This document shows, one piece after another, positions 18,213 through 26,835 of a stretch of 64,000 nucleotides of DNA. The DNA is from Rhodocyclaceae bacterium (GTDB lineage Bacteria; Pseudomonadota; Gammaproteobacteria; Burkholderiales; Rhodocyclaceae). Numbering within the stretch: the first letter of the stretch is position 1; each line of letters begins with the position of its first letter. A program made the translations under genes and the position numbers. The stretch is taken from positions 124,001 through 188,000 of the forward strand of contig JALNXH010000001.1 of the NCBI GenBank assembly GCA_023230455.1. Direction: 5' to 3'. The notes under the pieces are model-generated. The model did not search any database. It was not told where the DNA came from and worked only from the letters and a program-made list of their open reading frames with translations.

Positions 18213-18560
18213 TTACAGCCTCCAGATAATCTGTACGGCCCACACGGCATAGCCGGTCAGGACCAGAATCGTCACCACATGCAGCGTCAGGCGCACGGAC
18301 ACGCACTTGACGTAGTCCATCCAGATGTCGCGGATACCAACCCAGGCGTGATAACAAAGGGCGATAACGAACAGCGGCGTGACGAAGCGGAAAAAGCCGT
18401 TACCCATCAGGGCACGCCAGCTCTCCTGCGACGCGGCGCCGCCAGAGAGAATCGCAATACCGAGAACCAGCGTATAGACCGCCATGACGATAGCGGTTAT
18501 GCGCTGCGCCAACCAGTCCCTGAGCCCATAGTGGGCGCCGACTACAATGCGCGCTTTCAT
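18213..18560 (-). CDS. sdhD: Succinate dehydrogenase membrane anchor subunit D
   Basis: Small anchor (115 residues) with three hydrophobic helices that, together with SdhC, binds haem b and quinone. The start is ATG 18560 (MKARIVVGAHYGLRDW), whose A overlaps the last base of the sdhC stop. Near-conserved features are the N-terminal GLRDWLAQRITAIVM and the ALCYHAWVGIRDIWMDYV segment, which supplies the conserved His and Asp/Tyr positions near the quinone site. The larger open frame upstream is not homologous and belongs to sdhC in another frame. Confidence 0.93.
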   Translation of the reverse strand: MKARIVVGAHYGLRDWLAQRITAIVMAVYTLVLGIAILSGGAASQESWRALMGNGFFRFVTPLFVIALCYHAWVGIRDIWMDYVKCVSVRLTLHVVTILVLTGYAVWAVQIIWRL

Positions 18561-18952
18561 CAGAACACTCCCAGGAATTTGAGGGCGATGACCAGCGTCA
18601 GCCCAAGGCTGACGACCAGTACGCTCTTGGCCGAGGCAATCGCCTGCTCCTTCTCGATGCCGATGTGCAAGTCGAGAAGCAGAAAACGGATGCCGGCGCA
18701 GAAATGATGTATGTAGGCCCAGCACAGCCCGAACAACACCAATGTGACCAGCGGGTTGCCGACAATGGACTTGAAGTTCTGGAAGCTTTCGGCGGTGCCC
18801 AACGACATTTGCAGCAGGCAGAGCAGGAAGGGCAACGCGAGAAACAGTCCGGCACCGCTGACCCGGTGCAGAATGGACACATACCCCGCCAATGGCAGCC
18901 GGATTTCAGCCAGATTGAGGAACTTCGGCCGTGTCTTGCTCATCTCCGTCAT
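18560..18952 (-). CDS. sdhC: Succinate dehydrogenase cytochrome b556 subunit C
   Basis: Membrane subunit of complex II. The start chosen is ATG 18952 (MTEMSKTRPKFLNL), with GGAG upstream; ATG 18943 is an alternative. The 130-residue product starts with RPKFLNLAEIRLPLAGYVSI and has SILHRVSGAGLFLALP (conserved HR.SG of the quinone/haem site) and WAYIHHFCAGIRFLLLDLHIG with the haem-ligand histidine. It has three hydrophobic helices. It is the first structural gene of the operon and lies 91 bp after the GntR-type regulator gene, so the regulator may be co-transcribed or the gap may hold another promoter. Confidence 0.94.
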   Translation of the reverse strand: MTEMSKTRPKFLNLAEIRLPLAGYVSILHRVSGAGLFLALPFLLCLLQMSLGTAESFQNFKSIVGNPLVTLVLFGLCWAYIHHFCAGIRFLLLDLHIGIEKEQAIASAKSVLVVSLGLTLVIALKFLGVF

Positions 18953-19043
18953 AACATTCGATCTCCCTGTAAAACGTGCGCCCCACGCTGCGGGCTGTTG
19001 CAATACCTGTATCCCGCCGGATGCAGCGGGATACGCCAAAAAG

Positions 19044-19781
19044 TCAGCTTAGCTCATTCAGATAACAATGCTCGGCCGTCGAATACAGTCCGCGACGCCA
19101 TTCCACCGGCTTTTCGCCGTAGGTATAGCTCACCCGCTCCACCGATAGCAGCGGCGCTCCCTCCTCGACATTGAGCAATTCCGCGCTGACGCGATCCGCG
19201 GCGACCGCGCGAATGCGCTCCTCGGCGCGAATCATGCGAACGCCGAAACGGGTCTCAAACAAGCTGTAAAGCGAACCCTGATAATCCTTCAGGATATCGA
19301 GCGTGAGCCCGGCGAACACCTCGCCCGGAAGATAGATCTCGTCCACCACCACGGTCTTGCCGGAAAACTGGAGCAGGCGGCGGACGACGATGATCGGCTC
19401 GCCGATATTGATTTGCAGCACCCGTGCTGCCTCCGGCCCGGCCTTGGCCCGCCAGCATTCAAGCGGCATCGAATGCGAAGGTTCAACGCCGCCGGAGATC
19501 GGTATCAAACGAAGAAAGCGAAAGAATGCGCGCGGATCGTTGTGCGACGCGACAAACGTACCTTTGCCTTGACGCCGGATCAGAAGGTTCTCGGCAGCCA
19601 TTTCGTCCACCGCCTTGCGCACGGTGCCCTGGCTAACGCTGAAACGTTCGGCGAGTTCGGATTCGCTGGGAATAGCCTCCCCCGGACGCCATTCGCCCGT
19701 TTCGAGCCCTTGCATGATGAGGCTCTTAATCTGCCGGTAGAGCGGACTAAAGGTAGGGGAGTCCTGCGCCATGGGCGGCAT
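19044..19781 (-). CDS. GntR/HutC-family regulator of the TCA-cycle cluster
   Basis: Transcription factor of 245 residues. The N-terminal winged helix-turn-helix (about residues 10-80) has PLYRQIKSLIMQGLETGEWRPG and the recognition region SESELAERFSVSQGTVRKAV. The C-terminal two thirds form a UTRA ligand-binding domain (IPSESEL... through VRRLLQFSGKTVVVDEIYLPGE and VERVSYTYGEKPVEWRR). The position at the head of the sdh operon, divergent from mdh, and a perfect palindrome in front of it suggest it is an autoregulated controller of sdh and mdh, responding to a metabolite. That role is inferred. ATG 19772 is an alternative start. Confidence 0.9.
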   Translation of the reverse strand: MPPMAQDSPTFSPLYRQIKSLIMQGLETGEWRPGEAIPSESELAERFSVSQGTVRKAVDEMAAENLLIRRQGKGTFVASHNDPRAFFRFLRLIPISGGVEPSHSMPLECWRAKAGPEAARVLQINIGEPIIVVRRLLQFSGKTVVVDEIYLPGEVFAGLTLDILKDYQGSLYSLFETRFGVRMIRAEERIRAVAADRVSAELLNVEEGAPLLSVERVSYTYGEKPVEWRRGLYSTAEHCYLNELS

Positions 19782-19814
19782 TGGAGCATAAAATTCCCAA
19801 GACGTCCACCTTCC

Positions 19815-19842
19815 ATCTTATGTCTTATATAAGACATAAGAT
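19815..19842. promoter_or_regulatory. Perfect 28-bp palindromic operator between the regulator gene and mdh
   Basis: The half-site ATCTTATGTCTTAT is followed directly by its exact reverse complement. The core GTCTTATATAAGAC fits a HutC-subfamily GntR operator. On the minus strand a promoter can be drawn with -35 TTGACG (19859-19864) and -10 TCTTAT (19836-19841) 17 bp apart, which puts the -10 inside the palindrome. That predicts repression of the leftward operon. Confidence 0.8.
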
Positions 19843-19847
19843 ATACA

Positions 19848-19876
19848 TTGACACACCACGTCAAGACGCGTAGGAT
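19848..19876 (+). promoter_or_regulatory. Sigma-70-like promoter of mdh
   Basis: A perfect -35 TTGACA (19848-19853), a 17-bp spacer and TAGGAT (19871-19876, 4 of 6 with consensus) lie just downstream of the palindrome. This leaves an untranslated leader of roughly 100 bases before mdh. The palindrome ends 5 bp before the -35. Confidence 0.6.
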
Positions 19877-19986
19877 GCAGCGCGATCAATATCGGTGCTT
19901 CGGGCTAAGCCAAATCGACTGTTTCAGGTCTTGTTGCACCGCGATCTCCCCCACCGCATCCGCTCTCTTTGAGGAGTCTGTTCAAA

Positions 19987-20976
19987 ATGGCCAAAGCCCC
20001 CGTTCGAGTTGCTGTCACCGGCGCCGCCGGTCAAATCGGTTATGCCCTGCTATTCCGCATCGCTTCAGGCGAAATGCTCGGCAAGGACCAGCCCGTCATC
20101 CTGCAAATGCTGGAACTGCCCATGGAGAAGGCCCAGGCTGCTCTGAAGGGCGTCATGATGGAACTGGAAGACTGCGCCTTCCCGCTGCTCGCCGGCATGG
20201 TCGGCACCAGCGACCCCAAGGTTGCCTTCAAGGACGCCGACTACGCGCTGCTGGTCGGCGCCCGTCCGCGCGGCCCCGGCATGGAGCGCAAGGATCTGCT
20301 GTTGGAAAACGCCAAGATCTTCATCGAGCAGGGCAAGGCGCTCAACGAAGTCGCCTCGCGTAGCATCAAGGTGCTGGTGGTCGGCAATCCGGCCAACACC
20401 AACGCCTGGATCGCCATGAAATCGGCGCCCAGCCTGCCGAAGGAAAACTTCACTGCGATGCTGCGCCTCGACCATAACCGCGCGCTATCGCAACTTGCCA
20501 CCAAGACCGGTAAGCCGGTTGACAGTATCGAAAAGATGGTCGTCTGGGGCAACCACTCCCCCACCATGTACCCCGACTACCGCTTCACCACCATCGATGG
20601 CAAGGCCGCCCCGGCGCTGGTAAACGACGAAGCCTGGTACAAGAACGAGTACATCCCCAAGGTGGGCAAACGCGGCGCGGCGATCATCGAAGCGCGCGGC
20701 CTGTCCTCCGCCGCCTCCGCCGCCAATGCTGCCATCGACCACATGCGCGACTGGGCGCTGGGAACCAACGGCAAGTGGGTCACCATGGGCATTCCGTCCG
20801 ATGGCACCTACGGCATCCCGGTCGACACCATGTACGGCGTTCCCGTCACCTGTGCCAACGGCAAATATCAGCGCATCACCGGTCTTGAAATCGACGCCTT
20901 CTCGCGCGAGAAGATGGACTTCACGCTGAAAGAACTGCAGGAAGAGCAGGACGGCGTCAAGGACATGCTGGCCTGA
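19987..20976 (+). CDS. mdh: Malate dehydrogenase
   Basis: NAD-dependent oxidation of malate to oxaloacetate. The start is ATG 19987 (MAKAPVRVAVTGAAGQIGYA), with GAGGAG about 11 bases upstream; an in-frame ATG at 19969 is less likely. Product 329 residues, the LDH-like long-chain type common in betaproteobacteria. Motifs: dinucleotide fold TGAAGQIGYALL, substrate arginine in VGARPRGPGMERKDLL, NAD/substrate VVGNPANTNA, MLRLDHNRALSQLA, and the catalytic His in VVWGNHSPTMYPD. Transcribed away from the sdh operon and probably controlled by the same palindrome. Two hairpins follow it. Confidence 0.97.
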   Translation: MAKAPVRVAVTGAAGQIGYALLFRIASGEMLGKDQPVILQMLELPMEKAQAALKGVMMELEDCAFPLLAGMVGTSDPKVAFKDADYALLVGARPRGPGMERKDLLLENAKIFIEQGKALNEVASRSIKVLVVGNPANTNAWIAMKSAPSLPKENFTAMLRLDHNRALSQLATKTGKPVDSIEKMVVWGNHSPTMYPDYRFTTIDGKAAPALVNDEAWYKNEYIPKVGKRGAAIIEARGLSSAASAANAAIDHMRDWALGTNGKWVTMGIPSDGTYGIPVDTMYGVPVTCANGKYQRITGLEIDAFSREKMDFTLKELQEEQDGVKDMLA

Positions 20977-21012
20977 TCGGCGACCACCGATAACCATGCA
21001 TCCGTGGGATAT

Positions 21013-21072
21013 GCAGGGAGGCAATCCTCCCTGCTCCTGCCTGAAAAGCAGACAAGGGGGTTCCCCCCTTGT
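21013..21072 (+). terminator. Tandem hairpins after mdh
   Basis: GCAGGGAGG pairs with CCTCCCTGC around CAAT (21013-21034), then ACAAGGGGG pairs with CCCCCTTGT around TTC (21052-21072). Both stems are perfect 9-mers. There is no clean T-run after either, so termination may be partial and allow read-through to the CitE-like gene. Confidence 0.5.
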
Positions 21073-21138
21073 TCACATTCTGTTTGACATTGTTTTGCCG
21101 AACACGTCGTTGAGCGACGCCGCAATGGACTGCGGAAA

Positions 21139-22131
21139 ATGAACGGCTACCTGCATCCCGCCACGGTCCTCTACGAGGGCAGCAAACCTTTCCCTTCACT
21201 GCCCGCCTGCGAGCATTACGCCGGCAACGAGAAGCTGATTCTCAAGGCACTGGCGCTCCAGGCCAAGCTGGGGCCGATTTTCGACGTCACCTGCGACTGC
21301 GAGGACGGCGCCGCCGCCGGCCAGGAAACCGCCCACGCCGAAATGGTGGCGGCACTGATCATGGATGACGCCAATCGCTTTGGTCGCGTCGGCGCTCGCA
21401 TCCATCCGGTTCATCACGACCACTGGCAGGCCGATCTGGACGTCATCGTCGGCAAGGCCGGCAACCGCATCGCCTATGTCGTGTTACCGAAACCCGAATC
21501 TGCCGACGAAGCGAGGACCCAAATCGCCTATCTCGACGAAGTGCGCAAGCGCTACGGCATCGAGCGGGAGATCCCCGTCCATGTGTTGATCGAAACCCAC
21601 GGCGCCCTCCGCGAGGCTTGGCAGATCGCCGCCCTGCCGCAGGTGGAGAGCATAGACTTCGGCCTAATGGACTTCGTCAGCGCCCACCACGGTGCGATCC
21701 CGGCGAGCGCGATGAAATCGCCCGGCCAGTTCGAACACCCGCTGGTCGCCCGTGCCAAGACCGAAATCGCCGCCGCCGCATTGGGTAACGGCGTCGTCCC
21801 CAGCCACAACGTCACCACCGAACTGCGCGATCCCGACGTCGTGCGCGAAGATGCCCGCCGCGCACGCAGCGATTTCGGTTTCCTGCGCATGTGGAGCATC
21901 CACCCGAGCCAGATCCAGCCCATCGTCGAGGCCATGCGGCCGGATTTTGACGCCATCAGCGAGGCCATCTCTATCCTGATCGCCGCACAGACCGCCCACT
22001 GGGGGCCGATCCAGTGGAACGGCCGCCTGCACGACCGCGCTTCGTACCGCTATTACTGGGATCTGCTACAGCGAGCCCGTGTCACCGGCATGGTCCTCCC
22101 GGCCGATGCCCTTACCCGTTTTTTCAATTGA
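21139..22131 (+). CDS. HpcH/HpaI-CitE family aldolase/lyase
   Basis: TIM-barrel C-C lyase of the citrate-lyase beta / malyl-CoA lyase superfamily, 330 residues. Visible: the metal-binding acidic motif VTCDCEDGAAAG near residue 55, RIHPVHHDHW in place of the usual substrate-arginine motif (R.N), the late acidic motif SIDFGLMDFVSAHH, and the WSIHPSQIQPIVEAM signature of the family. The family acts on CoA-thioester or free 2-oxo acid substrates such as malyl- or citramalyl-CoA; the exact substrate is not evident. It lies between mdh and acnB in a run that suggests a link to TCA or glyoxylate metabolism. Start ATG 21139. Confidence 0.8.
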   Translation: MNGYLHPATVLYEGSKPFPSLPACEHYAGNEKLILKALALQAKLGPIFDVTCDCEDGAAAGQETAHAEMVAALIMDDANRFGRVGARIHPVHHDHWQADLDVIVGKAGNRIAYVVLPKPESADEARTQIAYLDEVRKRYGIEREIPVHVLIETHGALREAWQIAALPQVESIDFGLMDFVSAHHGAIPASAMKSPGQFEHPLVARAKTEIAAAALGNGVVPSHNVTTELRDPDVVREDARRARSDFGFLRMWSIHPSQIQPIVEAMRPDFDAISEAISILIAAQTAHWGPIQWNGRLHDRASYRYYWDLLQRARVTGMVLPADALTRFFN

Positions 22132-22165
22132 TTTTCCCCCACGCCATTTCACGAGAGGAACTCCC

Positions 22166-24763
22166 ATGCTAGAAGCCTACCGTCAGCATGTTGCCGAGCG
22201 CGCCGCGCTGGGCATCCCCCCGCTGCCCCTGACCAAGCAGCAGACCAGCGAACTGATTGCGCTGTTGAAAAACCCACCAAAGGGGGAAGAACAGAATCTG
22301 GTGGAGCTCATCACCCATCGCGTGCCCGCCGGCGTCGATGAAGCCGCCGAAGTCAAGGCGGAGTTCCTTGCCAAGGTCGCCAAGGGCGAAGAGTCCTGCG
22401 CGCTGATTTCCCGCGCCAAGGCCACCGAACTGCTCGGCACCATGGTCGGTGGCTACAACGTCAAGCCGCTGATCGACCTGCTCGGCGACGCCACTGTCGG
22501 TACCGTCGCCGCCGAAGGCCTGAAGAAGACCCTGCTGATGTTCGACTTCTTCCACGACGTCGCCGAACTGGTCAAGAAAGGCAATGCCAACGCCAAGGCC
22601 GTGCTGCAATCCTGGGCCGATGCCGAATGGTTCACCAGCCGTCCGGAAATCCCCGCATCGATGAAACTCACCGTGTTCAAGGTCACCGGCGAAACCAACA
22701 CCGACGACCTCTCCCCCGCCCCCGACGCCTGGTCGCGCCCTGACATTCCGCTGCATGCGCTGGCGATGCTGAAAAACCCGCGTCCCGGTATCGAAGCCGA
22801 CGAACCCGGTGTGCGCGGCTCGGTCAAGCAACTGGCCGCCCTGCAAGCCAAGGGCAATCTGGTCGCCTACGTCGGCGACGTGGTCGGCACCGGTTCCTCG
22901 CGCAAGTCCGCCACCAATTCCGTGCTCTGGTTCACCGGCGAAGACATCCCCTTCGTCCCGAACAAGCGTTTCGGCGGTGTCTGCCTCGGCTCCAAGATTG
23001 CCCCGATCTTCTTCAACACCATGGAAGATGCCGGCGCGCTGCCGATCGAACTCGACGTCGGCCAGATGAATATGGGCGACGAAATAGAACTGAAAATCGA
23101 CCATGCCACGGCCAGCGTCAAGGCGCTAAAGAACGGCGCCGTGATCGCCGAGACCAAGCTCAAGACCGCCGTGCTGCTCGACGAAGTGCGCGCCGGCGGC
23201 CGCATCAACCTGATCATCGGCCGCGGTCTCACCACCAAGGCCCGCGAAGCCCTCGGCCTACCCGCCTCGACCCTCTTCCGCCTGCCGCAAAATCCGGCCA
23301 GTTCCGCCAAGGGCTTCTCCCAGGCGCAGAAGATGGTCGGTCGCGCCTGCGGCCTGCCCGAAGGCCAGGGCGTACGTCCTGGCACCTACTGCGAACCGAA
23401 GATGACCACCGTCGGCTCGCAGGACACCACCGGCCCGATGACCCGCGACGAACTCAAGGATCTGGCCTGTCTCGGCTTCTCCGCCGACATGGTGATGCAG
23501 TCGTTCTGCCACACCGCCGCCTACCCGAAGCTAGTAGACGTCAAGATGCACCGCAGCCTGCCCTCCTTCATCAGCACCCGCGGCGGCGTCGCATTGCGCC
23601 CCGGTGACGGCGTCATCCACTCCTGGCTCAACCGTTTGCTGCTGCCCGATACCGTCGGCACCGGCGGCGACAGCCACACCCGCTTCCCGATCGGCATCTC
23701 CTTCCCCGCCGGTTCCGGCCTGGTGGCCTTCGCCGCCGCCACCGGCGTGATGCCCTTGGATATGCCCGAATCCGTGTTGGTGCGCTTCAAGGGCAAGATG
23801 CAGCCCGGCATCACCCTGCGCGATCTGGTTAACGCCATCCCGCTCTATGCCATCAAGCAGGGCCTCCTCACCGTCGCCAAGCAGGGCAAGAAGAACGTCT
23901 TCTCCGGCCGCATCCTGGAAATCGAAGGCCTGCCCGACCTCAAGGTGGAACAAGCCTTCGAACTCTCCGACGCTGCCGCCGAACGTTCCGCCGCTGCCTG
24001 TTCGGTGCTGTTGAACAAGGCGCCGATGGTCGAGTACATGCGTTCCAACATCACCCTGATGAAGTGGATGATCGCCGAAGGCTACGCCGACGCGCGCACC
24101 CTCAAGCGCCGCATCAAGGCCATGGAAGAATGGATCGCCAACGGCACCCTGATCCAGCCCGACGCCGATGCCGAATACGCCGCCGTGATCGAAATCGATC
24201 TGGCCGAGGTCACCGAACCGATCCTCGCCTGCCCCAACGACCCGGACGACGTCAAGGTGCTGTCCGAAGTCGCCGGCGCCAAGATCGACGAAGTCTTCAT
24301 CGGCTCGTGCATGACCAACATCGGCCACTTCCGCGCCGCTGCCAAGGTGCTCGAAGGCAAGTCCGACATCCCGACCCGCCTCTGGATCGCCCCGCCGACC
24401 AAGATGGACGCGCTGATCCTGACCGAAGAAGGCTACTACGGCGTGCTCGGCAAGTCCGGCGCACGCATGGAAATGCCCGGCTGCTCGCTGTGCATGGGCA
24501 ATCAGGCGCAGATTCGCAAGGGCTCCACCGCCATCTCCACCTCGACGCGCAACTTCCCCAACCGTCTCGGCATCGACACCCAGGTCTATCTCGGCTCCGC
24601 CGAACTGGCCGCCATGTGCGCCCTGGCCGGCCGCATCGTCACCAAGGACGAGTACATGGAACAGATCAAGCTGGTGAACGCCAAGGCGAGCGAGGTCTAT
24701 CGCTACATGAACTTCGATCAAATCCCTGAGTTCGTCGAAGTCGCCGATACCGTCGCCATGTAA
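22166..24763 (+). CDS. acnB: Aconitate hydratase B
   Basis: Isomerises citrate to isocitrate through aconitate; in some bacteria AcnB also acts on 2-methylaconitate or as an mRNA-binding regulator. The start is ATG 22166 (MLEAYRQHVAERAA) with GAGAGGAA upstream; product 865 residues, the normal AcnB size. The N-terminal HEAT-like domain typical of AcnB comes first, then the swivel domain with GDVVGTGSSRKSATNSV, then the cluster-binding core. The 4Fe-4S ligands are in FIGSCMTNIGHFR and PGCSLCMGNQ, plus the earlier Cys in QSFCHTAAYPK. It is followed by a rho-independent terminator. Confidence 0.97.
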   Translation: MLEAYRQHVAERAALGIPPLPLTKQQTSELIALLKNPPKGEEQNLVELITHRVPAGVDEAAEVKAEFLAKVAKGEESCALISRAKATELLGTMVGGYNVKPLIDLLGDATVGTVAAEGLKKTLLMFDFFHDVAELVKKGNANAKAVLQSWADAEWFTSRPEIPASMKLTVFKVTGETNTDDLSPAPDAWSRPDIPLHALAMLKNPRPGIEADEPGVRGSVKQLAALQAKGNLVAYVGDVVGTGSSRKSATNSVLWFTGEDIPFVPNKRFGGVCLGSKIAPIFFNTMEDAGALPIELDVGQMNMGDEIELKIDHATASVKALKNGAVIAETKLKTAVLLDEVRAGGRINLIIGRGLTTKAREALGLPASTLFRLPQNPASSAKGFSQAQKMVGRACGLPEGQGVRPGTYCEPKMTTVGSQDTTGPMTRDELKDLACLGFSADMVMQSFCHTAAYPKLVDVKMHRSLPSFISTRGGVALRPGDGVIHSWLNRLLLPDTVGTGGDSHTRFPIGISFPAGSGLVAFAAATGVMPLDMPESVLVRFKGKMQPGITLRDLVNAIPLYAIKQGLLTVAKQGKKNVFSGRILEIEGLPDLKVEQAFELSDAAAERSAAACSVLLNKAPMVEYMRSNITLMKWMIAEGYADARTLKRRIKAMEEWIANGTLIQPDADAEYAAVIEIDLAEVTEPILACPNDPDDVKVLSEVAGAKIDEVFIGSCMTNIGHFRAAAKVLEGKSDIPTRLWIAPPTKMDALILTEEGYYGVLGKSGARMEMPGCSLCMGNQAQIRKGSTAISTSTRNFPNRLGIDTQVYLGSAELAAMCALAGRIVTKDEYMEQIKLVNAKASEVYRYMNFDQIPEFVEVADTVAM

Positions 24764-24808
24764 CAAGCCCTTTTTCAGGCCCGCCGGACTTACCCGTCCG
24801 GCAACCTC

Positions 24809-24840
24809 AAACGCCCCTGCCCACAAGGTCGGGGCGTTTT
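24809..24840 (+). terminator. Rho-independent terminator after acnB
   Basis: AAACGCCCC pairs with GGGGCGTTT, 13-base loop, followed by T residues (24837-24842). Confidence 0.85.
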
Positions 24841-24949
24841 TCATTGAATAGTCCCCCCCAGGCAATCCCTGCACAATCCGCTGGCATAGCAAAACGACTA
24901 TGCCGTCGATATACTTGCAGCCAACTCAGTATCTGGACTTTTCGTAGCC

Positions 24950-25681
24950 ATGAACACTCTCACGGAAACTCGCGCGTCCGTATGCAGTTTGCTTAGGCTG
25001 ACCGCATTGGTTACCGCACTGTCCCTAAGCTCAATAGCTTTTGCTGCCGCATCGCTGAATCTGGCCCCGGGATTTTCCAGTCTGGAAAAAGGGGCGACCG
25101 TAGTAATCATGCCACCCGACGTCGAGCTGTTTTCCATTTCTGGGGGCGGCGTTTCCGAACCCAAGGCAGACTGGACTGAAACGGCGACGGGTTACATCAT
25201 TAACGAATTGCGCCGCAAATCCGATGTCCTCGGCATGAAGAACGTCGCGCTATCTGAGAAGGACGCAGACGATCTGGCGGAGATCAATACCCTGCATGCT
25301 GCCGTTGCCCAATCGATTGCGCTGCATCACTTCCAGGGAGGGAATTTCAGCCTGCCCACCAAAGGCGGCCAGTTGGACTGGTCCCTCGGCGAAGCCGTCG
25401 GCCCGATCCATCAAACCTCCGGTGCCGACTATGCCCTGTTCGTATGGATCCGCGACAGCTACGCCAGCGCGGAGCGAAAGGCGGCCATGGTCGCGCTGGC
25501 CATGTTGGGTGTCGGTATCCCTGGCGGCTTCCAAGTCGGATACGCCTCGCTGGTGAACCTGCATACAGGCCAAATCCTCTGGTTCAACCGTCTGATTCGC
25601 GGCACAGGCGATCTGCGCACGGCAACGGATGCCGCCGAAACCGTACAAGAACTGCTCAGCCAGTTTCCACGCTCGCAATGA
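24950..25681 (+). CDS. Exported protein of unknown function
   Basis: The 243-residue product begins with a hydrophilic head and a Sec-type signal (LTALVTALSLSSIAFAAA, cleavage probably after AFA). The mature part has no domain I recognise. It resembles lipoprotein-like or peptidase-associated envelope proteins only in composition, with a conserved-looking segment VWIRDSYASAERKAAMVALAMLGVGIPGG and a later NLHTGQILWFNRL. Its stop overlaps the start of the M48 peptidase gene (ATGA), which in turn overlaps the next gene, so the three are probably one translationally coupled operon acting together in the periplasm. Confidence 0.7.
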   Translation: MNTLTETRASVCSLLRLTALVTALSLSSIAFAAASLNLAPGFSSLEKGATVVIMPPDVELFSISGGGVSEPKADWTETATGYIINELRRKSDVLGMKNVALSEKDADDLAEINTLHAAVAQSIALHHFQGGNFSLPTKGGQLDWSLGEAVGPIHQTSGADYALFVWIRDSYASAERKAAMVALAMLGVGIPGGFQVGYASLVNLHTGQILWFNRLIRGTGDLRTATDAAETVQELLSQFPRSQ

Positions 25682-26835
25682 AACGTCGCACCTTCCTGGC
25701 GGGAGCCACCGCCTGGGGACTCGGACTTGTATCGCGCCCCGGCCGAACGGCCGACGATTTGGGCTATTCGGCGCCACCTCGATTTACCCGGCCGGAAACC
25801 AGCGGCGAAGAAGGCGGCTTATGGGCATTGATGGACCGGGAAGAAAGAAATCTGCGCCGAAGCCCCCTCATCGTGCGCGACGGGGATCTGCAAAGCTACG
25901 TTCAGGACATCGCCTGTCGACTCGGCAGCGACCATTGCCCGGACATCCGCGTGACGCTGGTAAGAACGCCGTTATTCAATGCCAGCATGGCGCCCAACGG
26001 CATGATGCAAGTCTGGACCGGTCTCCTGCTGCGCGTCGAGAATGAAGCTCAGCTCGCAGCGGTGCTTGGCCACGAGATAGGCCATTACTTGCAGAAGCAC
26101 TCCGTCGAGCGACTGCGCGATATCAAGTCAAAATCAGCCATCGGCCAGGTATTCGGATTGTTCGGCCTCGCCGGAGCTGTAGGACAGCTTGCCGTCGCTG
26201 CCAGTGCTTACGCCTACGGTCGCCAACACGAAACCGAAGCCGACAGAATCGGCGCCCAACTGATGCATCGCGCCGGTTATCAGGTCGGCGAAGCCGCGAA
26301 GATATGGAGCAACTTGCTTGCGGAAAGCCAAGCCGCCGAGGGCAAAGGAGCGAATGGATCCCTTCTCTTCGCAACCCATCCGGCGCCTCCCGAGCGCAGG
26401 GCGATGCTTGAAGACATTGCCCGCTCGTTGCCCGATGGAGTTACCGGCGAAGAAGCGTTCGGCCGCCACGTCCAACGCTATCTGGACGAATGGCTTAACG
26501 ACGAAATAAAGCGCGGGCAATATGCCGAGAGTTTGGTGTTGACGACACGCCACATAGCGCGCAAATTTGCGCTCGAAACGATGCACTATCATCGTGGCGA
26601 AATCTATCGCCTGCGCGGCAGAGACGGCGACCTTGACCTCGCACTCGGTGATTATCGCAATGCGATCGAGAACGACAAACCGTATCCCCTTGCCCTGCGC
26701 GGAATCGGGCTGATACAGCGACAACGCGGCCAGCGCAAGGAAGCCATCGAGATGCTGAGCCGCTATCTGGAGCTGGCTCCGGCGGCACCCGATGCGCTTT
26801 TCATCCAATCCTACATCGCGGAACTGAACTCATGA
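25678..26835 (+). CDS. M48-family zinc metallopeptidase with Tat-like signal and TPR tail
   Basis: Predicted periplasmic or membrane-associated protease of 385 residues, start ATG 25678 within an ATGA overlap. The N-terminus KRRTFLAGATAWGLGL fits a twin-arginine signal. The M48 catalytic site is LGHEIGHYLQKHSVE (HEXXH), with the third zinc ligand in HETEADRIG about 60 residues later. The C-terminal third contains tetratricopeptide-like repeats (TMHYHRGEIYRLRGRDGDLD, ALRGIGLIQRQRGQRKEAIE). Its closest functional class is BepA/LoiP-type quality-control proteases for outer-membrane proteins. That role is inferred. Confidence 0.88.
   Translation: MKRRTFLAGATAWGLGLVSRPGRTADDLGYSAPPRFTRPETSGEEGGLWALMDREERNLRRSPLIVRDGDLQSYVQDIACRLGSDHCPDIRVTLVRTPLFNASMAPNGMMQVWTGLLLRVENEAQLAAVLGHEIGHYLQKHSVERLRDIKSKSAIGQVFGLFGLAGAVGQLAVAASAYAYGRQHETEADRIGAQLMHRAGYQVGEAAKIWSNLLAESQAAEGKGANGSLLFATHPAPPERRAMLEDIARSLPDGVTGEEAFGRHVQRYLDEWLNDEIKRGQYAESLVLTTRHIARKFALETMHYHRGEIYRLRGRDGDLDLALGDYRNAIENDKPYPLALRGIGLIQRQRGQRKEAIEMLSRYLELAPAAPDALFIQSYIAELNS

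Noticed and set aside
16432..18357. Longer SdhA starting at the upstream ATG
   Set aside because: The extra 49 residues read through sdhD sequence and have no family character. The GTG at 18210 has a good GGAGG and matches SdhA length.
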